A DNA stretch of 10,166 bases, from contig DDRC01000253.1 in the NCBI GenBank assembly GCA_002342985.1, positions 1,190-11,355 of the forward strand, read 5' to 3'. Positions within the stretch are counted from its first letter, which is position 1. Every line of letters starts with the position of its first letter. Made by a program: the position numbers and the translations under genes. Shown here piece after piece: positions 1 through 6,054 of the stretch. This DNA is from Flavobacteriales bacterium UBA2426. Lineage in GTDB: Bacteria; Bacteroidota; Bacteroidia; Flavobacteriales_F; PHOS-HE28. The notes beneath the pieces are model-generated. The model was not told the origin of the DNA and searched no databases. It was given only the letters and a program-made list of their open reading frames with translations.

Positions 1-1376
1 AGGCCGAGCGCGCAGGGGCAGGCGATCACCAGCACGGTGACCAGCGCGAGCAGGCCCTGGGTGAAGGCATGCTCACCGCCGAGCACCCACCAGGCGATGG
101 CGCTCAGCAGCGCGATGCCGATGACGATGGGCACGAAGACCGCGGCCACCTTGTCCACCAGCTTCTGCACCGGGGCCTTGCTGCCCTGGGCCTCTTGCAC
201 GGTGCGCACGATCTGGGCGAGCAGCGTGGCCGAGCCCACCTTCTCGGCACGCATGCGCAGGCTGCCTTTCTGGTTGATGGTGCCGGCCAGCAGCTTTGCA
301 CCGGCCGTCTTCGCAACCGGCACAGGCTCACCGCTCAGCATGCTCTCATTCACGTAGCTCTCCCCGCTTACCACTTCGCCGTCCACCGCGATGCTCTCGC
401 CGGGACGCACCACGAGGATGTCGTCCACGTTCACGTCGGCGATGGGTACCTCGCGCGTGCTGCCATCGGCGGCCTCGCGCAGCACCGTGTTCGGGCGTAG
501 GCCCATCAGCTTCTTGATGGCACTGCTGGTGCCGGCCTTGGCGCGCTCCTCCAGGAACTTGCCCAGCAGGATGAAGGTGATGACCACCGCGGCGGCCTCG
601 AAGTACACATGCGGCATCAGTCCGCGGTCGGTCCAGAACTGCGGATAGGCAGTGTTGAAGACGCTGAAGACGTAGGCCACGCCGGTGCTCAGGGCCACCA
701 GGGTGTCCATGTTGGCGCTGCGGTGCTTCGCCTGCTTCCAGGCGTTGATGAAGAACTGCCGGCCGAAGACGAGCACCACGGGCGTGCTGAGGGCCCACAT
801 CACCACGTTGGCCCAGGGTTCATGCATCATGAACATGCCGATCACCACCAGCGGGATGCTGAGGGCCATGGAGGCCCACAGGCGCTTCTTCAGCGAGGCC
901 ATGCGCTCACGCGCGATCGCCTCCATGTCGGCGGAGGCCTCGCGCTCCTCCCCGATGATGAGGTCGTAGCCGATGCTTTGGATCGCGGCGCGCATGCGGC
1001 GCTCATCGATCACACCGGGCACATAGCGCACCTGCACCGTGTTGGTGGCCAGGTTCACCGCGGCCTCGAGCACCCCCGGCTGGGCCTGCAGCATGCTCTC
1101 CACGCTGGCCACGCAGCTGGCGCAAGTCATGCCGGTCACCGGGAAGGTGCGCTTCACCGTGGGCACGTCGTAGCCGTTGTCGCGGATCGCCTTCACGGCA
1201 TCGCGCACGGCCTCCACGGGCGTGATGCTCTGCACCACCGCGCTGCGGTTGTTCAGCTCCACATGGTGGGTGGCGATGCTGGGCACGGTGCCCAGGGCCT
1301 TGTCCACGATCAGCGCGCAATGCTCGCTGTCCATGTTCTCCACGGGGATCACCAGGGTGCTCGTCTCGGTCTTCAT
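1..1376 (-). CDS. copA: Copper-translocating P1B-type ATPase, N-terminal part (runs off the left edge)
   Basis: Inner-membrane pump that exports Cu(I) from the cytoplasm using ATP. The window holds the first 458 residues. Residues 8-75 form a degenerate HMA domain in which the first metal cysteine is replaced (SEHC, lone Cys20). Residues 76-143 form a canonical HMA domain with GMTCASC (Cys85, Cys88). Hydrophobic helices follow at about 166-185, 190-210, 226-243 and 258-275. The actuator domain carries MLSGEP (348-350 is the TGE-equivalent loop). The transport-site motif ACPCALG (CPC, 453-455) ends the visible part; the DKTGT phosphorylation site must lie beyond the edge. The ATG at 1376 is chosen because it opens directly before the first HMA domain and lies 14 bases after the small HMA gene. 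No Shine-Dalgarno is visible. The CPC motif points to Cu(I) or Ag(I); the family call is firm, the exact metal is inferred. Confidence 0.95.
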   Translation of the reverse strand, partial: MKTETSTLVIPVENMDSEHCALIVDKALGTVPSIATHHVELNNRSAVVQSITPVEAVRDAVKAIRDNGYDVPTVKRTFPVTGMTCASCVASVESMLQAQPGVLEAAVNLATNTVQVRYVPGVIDERRMRAAIQSIGYDLIIGEEREASADMEAIARERMASLKKRLWASMALSIPLVVIGMFMMHEPWANVVMWALSTPVVLVFGRQFFINAWKQAKHRSANMDTLVALSTGVAYVFSVFNTAYPQFWTDRGLMPHVYFEAAAVVITFILLGKFLEERAKAGTSSAIKKLMGLRPNTVLREAADGSTREVPIADVNVDDILVVRPGESIAVDGEVVSGESYVNESMLSGEPVPVAKTAGAKLLAGTINQKGSLRMRAEKVGSATLLAQIVRTVQEAQGSKAPVQKLVDKVAAVFVPIVIGIALLSAIAWWVLGGEHAFTQGLLALVTVLVIACPCALG

Positions 1377-1390
1377 GGCTGTGGGGGTGT

Positions 1391-1819
1391 TCAGGCGGCC
1401 ACCGGCAGCAGGCCATAGCCCGCCGGGCGGAGCGCGTTGAGGAGGTCCTCTTGGGTGAGGGTGCCCTGCACCACTTCCACGTCGGCGGTGCGGGTCACGT
1501 GGTCGGCGGTGGCGCTCACCACGCCGGGCAGCTTGTTGAGGATGTCGCCGGCCTTGTTGGCGCATCCGGCGCAGGTGATGCCGGTGGTGCTGAAGCGGTG
1601 CCGCTCGGTGGCGACGTTGTAGCCGGCCTTGCGGATGGCGGCGACGGCCTCGCGCACGGCCTGGGCCGAGGTGGCCGACCGCAACGTGGCCAGGTGGCGG
1701 TCGAGGTCCACACGGGCCTCCTCCAGCGTGGGCACGCCATGCAGGGCCTTCTCCACGCGCAGGGCGCAATGCGCGCTGTTCACGTCGAGCAGGGGGAGGG
1801 CGATGTTCGTGTTGTCCAT
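1391..1819 (-). CDS. Small double-HMA metal-binding protein (putative copper chaperone)
   Basis: A 142-residue soluble protein with no signal peptide and no membrane segment, made of two HMA-like modules. Residues 6-73 hold a degenerate module with a lone cysteine (SAHC, Cys18). Residues 74-138 hold a module with GITCAGC (Cys83, Cys86), a classic Cu(I)-binding CxxC. It aligns without gaps with residues 11-140 of the neighbouring CopA: in both, 65 residues separate the lone cysteine from the first Cys of CxxC. It therefore looks like a paralogue of the CopA N-terminus. Cytoplasmic copper delivery to, or exchange with, CopA is inferred from the domains and the 14-base gap to copA. The ATG at 1819 is preferred to an upstream in-frame TTG at 1846. 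A mercury or general heavy-metal role is possible but less likely beside a CPC-type pump. Confidence 0.85.
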   Translation of the reverse strand: MDNTNIALPLLDVNSAHCALRVEKALHGVPTLEEARVDLDRHLATLRSATSAQAVREAVAAIRKAGYNVATERHRFSTTGITCAGCANKAGDILNKLPGVVSATADHVTRTADVEVVQGTLTQEDLLNALRPAGYGLLPVAA

Positions 1820-1899
1820 GGTCGTTGGTGTTGATTGACGATGCAAAGCACCGACGACCGGGAGCGTTCCGCGTTACATCCTCATCGGGAAGGTTTACA
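1820..1899 (-). promoter_or_regulatory. Gap before the small HMA gene with a 21-bp-spaced direct repeat (candidate AraC operator)
   Basis: This 80-base gap separates the AraC-type regulator from the small HMA and copA genes. On the plus strand the heptamer TTACATC occurs at 1874-1880 and again at 1895-1901, the second copy overlapping the regulator's stop codon. The start-to-start distance is 21 bases, two helical turns. AraC-family proteins are known to bind two directly repeated half-sites about 21 bp apart on one DNA face. A minus-strand GTGCTTTG, a partial match to the Bacteroidota -7 element TAnnTTTG, lies between the repeats and the HMA start. The repeat is seen; its use as an operator is inferred. 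Confidence 0.4.
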
Positions 1900-2463
1900 T
1901 CAACCCACCTGGTCCAGCGGGGTGCGGCCCATGCCCATGGCCTTGAAGGCGGAGGGCGTCATGCCGGTGAGCTTCTTGAACTGGGCGCTCAGGTGCGCCA
2001 CGCTGCTGAAGCCCGTGCGGTCGGCGATCTCGCTCAGGGTGAGCTCGTCGTACCGGATGAGCTCCTTCACCCGCTCCAGGCGTTGAAGCAGGAAGTACTG
2101 CTCGATGGTGATGCCCTCCACCTGCGAGAAGAGCGCGGAGAGCCCAGAGTAATCGCGGTGCAGCACATCCGGCAGGTGCTCGCCCAGCTTCACGCGCCCA
2201 TTGAGCTGCTCGTTGTGGTGCACCAGCTTCACGATGGCGGCCTTGATGCGCGCGATGGTGGCGGCCTCGCGGCTGTCCACCAGCTCGAAGCCCTCGGTCA
2301 TCAGCGCGGCGCGCGTGGCCTCGAGCTCGGCATCGGAGGGGTCCTGCTCCAGCTCCACTTCGCCGAGGTCCACCTGCAGCACGCGCAGGCCCTGCTCTCC
2401 CAGCACGCGCCGCACCACCGCCTTGCAGCGGTCGCACACCATGTTGCGCACCACGAGCTTCAT
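1900..2463 (-). CDS. AraC-family regulator with N-terminal HMA-like metal-binding domain
   Basis: A 187-residue fusion protein. Residues 1-65 form an HMA-like domain that begins MKLVVRNMVCDRC, with a CxxC pair (Cys10, Cys13). A linker of about 30 residues leads to a C-terminal AraC/XylS-type DNA-binding domain at about 95-178, whose second helix-turn-helix contains LSEIADRTGFSS (143-154) and the family signature AHLSAQFKKLTGMTPSAFK (156-174). The architecture suggests a cytoplasmic one-component metal sensor in which Cu(I) on the CxxC changes DNA binding; this is inference. The same fusion is frequent next to copper ATPases in Bacteroidota, as I recall. It sits directly before the small HMA gene and copA on the same strand, which supports copper-responsive control. 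ATG 2463 is chosen because it begins exactly at the HMA strand; upstream in-frame codons overlap the ABC gene. It lies 28 bases after the ABC ATPase gene. Confidence 0.88.
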   Translation of the reverse strand: MKLVVRNMVCDRCKAVVRRVLGEQGLRVLQVDLGEVELEQDPSDAELEATRAALMTEGFELVDSREAATIARIKAAIVKLVHHNEQLNGRVKLGEHLPDVLHRDYSGLSALFSQVEGITIEQYFLLQRLERVKELIRYDELTLSEIADRTGFSSVAHLSAQFKKLTGMTPSAFKAMGMGRTPLDQVG

Positions 2464-2491
2464 GAGAGGCGAAGCTAGCGGAGGGGAGCGT

Positions 2492-3187
<696 letters not shown>

Positions 3188-3279
3188 ATCCGGTTGCGTG
3201 TTGGGAGGTTGGGGGTTGCATGTTGGCGGAACCCGCAACACGCAACGCGTAACACGCGACGTGCGCAGGTCTGTGGCTG
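3188..3279. repeat. Intergenic cluster of four related 11-12 base units in two orientations
   Basis: The gap between the adaptor and the ABC ATPase genes holds GTTGCGTGTTG (3193-3203) and GTTGCATGTTG (3215-3225) as direct repeats. They are followed by the exact reverse complement of the first, CAACACGCAAC (3236-3246), and a diverged copy GTAACACGCGAC (3249-3260). The outer perfect pair (3193-3203 with 3236-3246) can form an 11-bp stem in the transcript. No protein is encoded here. Possible roles are transcript processing between adaptor and ATPase, or a dispersed intergenic repeat; neither is shown. Confidence 0.6.
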
Positions 3280-4524
3280 CTATTCGATAACGAGCTCATC
3301 GGCGTTGTTGAACGCGGCGTAGCGACTGGTCACCACCCGGTCTCCGGGCTGGAGCCCTTCGAGCACCTCGTACAGGTCGGGGTTCTGGCGGCCCAGCTTC
3401 ACTTCGCGCTTGGTGGCGGTGCCTTCGGCATCGAGCACGTACACCCACTGCCCGCCGGTGTCCTGGAAGAAGGGCCCGCGCGGCAGCATTACCGCCTCCA
3501 TATCCTCGCTCAGCTGCAGCCTCACCTGGAAGGTCTGACCGCGGCGCACCTCCGGCTTCGCCCCCAGGAAACGCAGGTCCACGTCGAATTCCCCGTTGCT
3601 CACCTCCGGATACACCTTGAAGACCTCGATGACGTGCTCCCTTCCGGCGTGCACGAAGGTGCCCTGCAGGCCGATGCCGATCCGGCTCACGTAGTGCTCC
3701 GGTATGCGCGCCCGCACCTTGAAGCTCTCCAGCACATCGATCTGCGCGATGCGCTCGCCGCGCTGCTTGGTCTGCCCGAGCTCCGCATTGAGGCCGCTCA
3801 GCTGCCCGTCGATGGGCGCCTTGACCACCAGGCTCTGCAGGTTCTCGCGCAGGAAGCGCAGGTTCTGCTGGATGAGCTCGAGGTTGCCGGTGATGGAGCC
3901 GAGCTGGCTGAGGCGGAAGAGCGAATCGCTGCGCACGTTGGCGGCCAGCAGCTTGCGCTTCTCGCGCATGTAGTCCAGGTGCTCCCTGTTGCTCATGTAC
4001 GTATTGCGCGCGAGCAGGGAGTCCTTCACCAGCCGGTCATCCACCCGCTGGTCGCGCTCCAGCCTCTTCAGCTCCTTGTCGAGGCTCAGCAGCTCATCGC
4101 GCAGGCGCACGGTCTGCTGGTCCATGGCGAGCCGCGTGTTGCGCAGGTTGTTCTGCTGGTCCAGGAGCTGCGCCTCGCGGTTGATGGCATCCATGTGCAG
4201 CTGCGGGTTGCTCAGCTCAAGGATGGGCTCGCCGGCCTTCACGTGCGTGCCGTCCTCCACGAAGCGGTGCTTCACGGTGCCACCCTCCAGCGCATCCAGG
4301 AAGACCGTCTGGATGGGCTGCACCGTGCCCGTCACCGGGATGAACTCGCGGAAGAGGCCCTTCTCCACCGTGCCGATGGTGACCTTGGCCGCCTCCACCC
4401 GCACCCGCGATCGGCCCAGCCCGCTGGCCAGCGCCACGAGCGCGACCATCACCAATAGTCCACCGCTTGCGGCGTAGAGCAAGCGGCGCCGCCTGGCGGG
4501 CCGGGTATCGATCGCACGGTCCAT
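3280..4524 (-). CDS. Membrane-anchored periplasmic adaptor (HlyD/MacA type) of an efflux pump
   Basis: A 414-residue membrane fusion protein. An arginine-rich cytoplasmic start (RRRR, 11-14) is followed by one transmembrane anchor (about 15-36). A barrel and lipoyl half-motif follows at about 60-107 (GTVQP, then FVEDGTHVKAGEPILELSNP). A long charged coiled-coil hairpin spans about 108-230, and the second lipoyl half lies at about 231-262 (VVKAPIDGQLSGL, then GERIAQID). A beta-barrel and a membrane-proximal domain run to the end, with GLQPGDRVVTSRYAAF at 390-405. The long hairpin fits docking to an outer-membrane channel. It leads a probable operon with the MacB-type ATPase. ATG 4524 is chosen because it precedes the basic segment and anchor; an in-frame TTG five codons upstream is possible. 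RND-type adaptors share this fold, but the neighbouring ABC ATPase favours a MacA-like role. Confidence 0.9.
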   Translation of the reverse strand: MDRAIDTRPARRRRLLYAASGGLLVMVALVALASGLGRSRVRVEAAKVTIGTVEKGLFREFIPVTGTVQPIQTVFLDALEGGTVKHRFVEDGTHVKAGEPILELSNPQLHMDAINREAQLLDQQNNLRNTRLAMDQQTVRLRDELLSLDKELKRLERDQRVDDRLVKDSLLARNTYMSNREHLDYMREKRKLLAANVRSDSLFRLSQLGSITGNLELIQQNLRFLRENLQSLVVKAPIDGQLSGLNAELGQTKQRGERIAQIDVLESFKVRARIPEHYVSRIGIGLQGTFVHAGREHVIEVFKVYPEVSNGEFDVDLRFLGAKPEVRRGQTFQVRLQLSEDMEAVMLPRGPFFQDTGGQWVYVLDAEGTATKREVKLGRQNPDLYEVLEGLQPGDRVVTSRYAAFNNADELVIE

Positions 4525-4611
4525 GGTCCTGCACGGCAAGGTTCATCCGGCACCGGGCCACGGCCTAGCAGTTTGTGCGGACCGGAAGGCCGCGTGACGG
4601 ACGGTTGGGCG
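4525..4611 (-). promoter_or_regulatory. Gap before the adaptor gene: possible promoter and a small stem-loop
   Basis: The 87 bases between the methyltransferase stop and the adaptor start hold a 6-bp inverted repeat, CGGCCT (4561-4566) and AGGCCG (4587-4592). Nearer the adaptor, the minus-strand stretch GATGAACCTTGCCGTG resembles GATGTACCTTGAACCGTG just upstream of the CHAD start, which contains a Bacteroidota-like -7 box. No T-run follows the stem, so a rho-independent terminator is not supported. The promoter is a weak call. Confidence 0.25.
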
Positions 4612-5055
4612 CTACCAGATGAGGGGCAGCAGCCGCTTCACCCCCCGCATGCGCTCGGGGTAGTCCGGGTGGCGCGCGGTGAGCAGCGCCTCCTCGTGGC
4701 GGATCTTCAGCACGAGCACCACGGCGCAGGCGGCGAGCGCCACCCAGCGCACCCGGCTCGGTGCGCCGAAGGCCACGGCCGAGCCGCAGAGCAGCACGGC
4801 CGTGTACATGGGGTGGCGGATGAAGCGGTAGATGCCGCGCACGCTGAGCGTGCTCGAGCTGCGGGGCGCGGGCATCACCGTGAGGTTGCCGGCACCGAGG
4901 GAGAGCCCGGCCCACACCAGGATCAGCAGGCCGCTGCCGAGCACGGCCCAGGCAACGCCCGGCAGCGACCAGCCGCCGCCCAGCACAAGGGCGATGATGC
5001 AGCTGAACTGGGCCACCACGAGCAGCACGCCGTACATGGCTGCAAGTAAGCCCAT
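4612..5055 (-). CDS. Integral-membrane methyltransferase, isoprenylcysteine carboxyl methyltransferase (ICMT)-like
   Basis: A 147-residue, mostly hydrophobic protein with about four membrane segments (4-25, 33-52, 84-98, 104-118). The family motifs are RGIYRFIRHPMY (73-84) and, after the last helix, IRHEEALLTARHPDYPER (118-135), which match the RHPxY and EExL...YxxY signatures of ICMT/phospholipid-methyltransferase-like enzymes that use S-adenosylmethionine. The substrate is not evident: bacteria generally lack prenylated CaaX proteins, and relatives methylate lipids, thiols or unknown targets. ATG 5055 is chosen because it begins at the first hydrophobic helix; the longer in-frame extension to 5196 would overlap the divergent CHAD gene by about 100 bases and is not conserved in style. 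Met7 (position 5037) is a possible alternative start. Confidence 0.8.
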   Translation of the reverse strand: MGLLAAMYGVLLVVAQFSCIIALVLGGGWSLPGVAWAVLGSGLLILVWAGLSLGAGNLTVMPAPRSSSTLSVRGIYRFIRHPMYTAVLLCGSAVAFGAPSRVRWVALAACAVVLVLKIRHEEALLTARHPDYPERMRGVKRLLPLIW

Positions 5056-5097
5056 CGGCAGGCATGGCCTTCGCCCGGCGATGATGTACCTTGAACC
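5056..5097 (+). promoter_or_regulatory. Divergent promoter gap with a TAccTTG box directly before the CHAD start
   Basis: Only 42 bases separate the divergent methyltransferase and CHAD starts. The sequence TGTACCTTGAACC ends against the GTG at 5098. TACCTTG is one T short of the Bacteroidota -7 consensus TAnnTTTG, which in this phylum often sits only a few bases before the start codon. There is no Shine-Dalgarno, so a very short leader or leaderless mRNA is likely. The -33 element is unclear. Confidence 0.4.
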
Positions 5098-5919
5098 GTG
5101 GCCTACCTGCTCGCCGCTCATGCTCACCGGCTCATCGAACGGCTCCGGGTGGATTTGGCGCGTGCGGCCGAGTCCCCCTCCGAGCCGCGCATCCATGCCT
5201 TACGGGTGAGCCTGAAGAAGCTGGCGACACAGCTCCGTCTGGCACGCTACGCTGCGCCGCACGCCGCCTTCCCGGATGGGCCCATGCGTCGCGTGAAAGC
5301 GCTCTTCAAGGCTGCGGGGCGCGAGCGTGAGGCACAGGTGTCGCGAGCCCTGCTCGCCGAACTCCCCCGGTCGCTCGGTGCGGCGCGGATGGCCCATGAA
5401 GCACGATTGCACCGGCAGGAGCGCAAGGCCCGGCAGGCCCTGCTGCGCCGCCTGCAGGATTGGAGGCCGAAGGACCTCGACCGGATCGCGGAGCAGCTGG
5501 CACGCGCCACCGCATCGCTCACCCACGCCCAGGAACTGGACCTTGCGGCACGGTATGCCGAGGACGAATTGCAGGCGGCATCGCGGCTGCTGGCCGCAGA
5601 GGCACCGGGTGCGCAACTGCATGCGGTGCGCAAGCACGTGAAGAACGCGTGGTACACCCTGCGGCTCCTGCCCGCACGGCGCAAGGACGAAGCCCGGACC
5701 GCACGGCTCGCTCAGGCCCAGCAGCGGCTGGGGCTTTGGCACGACTGGCAGACGCTCCGCTCGGACCTCACCGACTGGAAGGGCGGCGGGGAAGCGCGGG
5801 CTGCGATAGCCGCGGAAGCAGCCCGGCGGCTGGCGCGCATGGAGGCGGCACTGCTGCGCTACCTGCCCAAAGCCCTGCGCAGGGGCGGGCCGGCAGCCGC
5901 TGATGCCCGTTCGCGCTGA
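5098..5919 (+). CDS. CHAD-domain protein (putative polyphosphate-binding)
   Basis: A 273-residue, alpha-helical protein very rich in Arg, Ala, Leu and His, with no signal peptide or membrane segment. It shows the two-half CHAD layout: RIHALRVSLKKLATQLRL (31-48) and LHAVRKHVKNAWYTLRLL (174-191) are the paired conserved His/basic helices, and LGLWHDWQTL (211-220) is the typical LGxxHDxxxL motif. CHAD proteins bind inorganic polyphosphate through their basic helices and are often found near polyphosphate enzymes; none is seen here, so the physiological role is inferred from the family only. The start is a GTG at 5098, the first in-frame codon that keeps the whole first helix; no better ATG precedes it. 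It is the only gene on the plus strand in this window and faces away from the methyltransferase gene. Confidence 0.82.
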   Translation: MAYLLAAHAHRLIERLRVDLARAAESPSEPRIHALRVSLKKLATQLRLARYAAPHAAFPDGPMRRVKALFKAAGREREAQVSRALLAELPRSLGAARMAHEARLHRQERKARQALLRRLQDWRPKDLDRIAEQLARATASLTHAQELDLAARYAEDELQAASRLLAAEAPGAQLHAVRKHVKNAWYTLRLLPARRKDEARTARLAQAQQRLGLWHDWQTLRSDLTDWKGGGEARAAIAAEAARRLARMEAALLRYLPKALRRGGPAAADARSR

Positions 5920-6054
5920 TGGTCCCCGGCATGCGCAGCCGTGCGAACGGCCACGGCGCACGGAACATCCTGGCCTGCTCACGGCCCGCCATTCCCCGCT
6001 TGGTCCGATTCCTGCCGCGCCAGGCGGGTAGCGCACCTGCCCGGCAGCGCGTGC
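5920..6054. terminator. Convergent gene-free gap with two stem-loops
   Basis: The CHAD gene (plus) and pdhC (minus) converge here. Stem 1 is CCGTGCG (5939-5945) with CGCACGG (5957-5963), loop 11 bases. Stem 2 is CTGCCG (6012-6017) with CGGCAG (6042-6047), enclosing an inner CAGG/CCTG stem (6021-6024 with 6036-6039). Stem 2 begins eight bases after the pdhC stop on the minus strand. Neither stem is followed by a T-run, so they may act as bidirectional mRNA 3'-end structures rather than classic rho-independent terminators. No ORF of note is present. Confidence 0.4.

Noticed and set aside
609..1418. Plus-strand open frame of 269 codons
   Set aside because: Antisense shadow of copA, which has clear HMA, actuator and CPC motifs on the minus strand.
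3634..4458. Plus-strand open frame of 274 codons
   Set aside because: Antisense to the adaptor gene; Leu/His/Ala-rich shadow product.
4561..4592. Rho-independent terminator after the methyltransferase
   Set aside because: Only a 6-bp stem with a 20-base loop and no T-run on the minus strand.
5056..5196. 47-residue N-terminal extension of the methyltransferase
   Set aside because: It overlaps the divergent CHAD gene and the hydrophobic core begins at ATG 5055.
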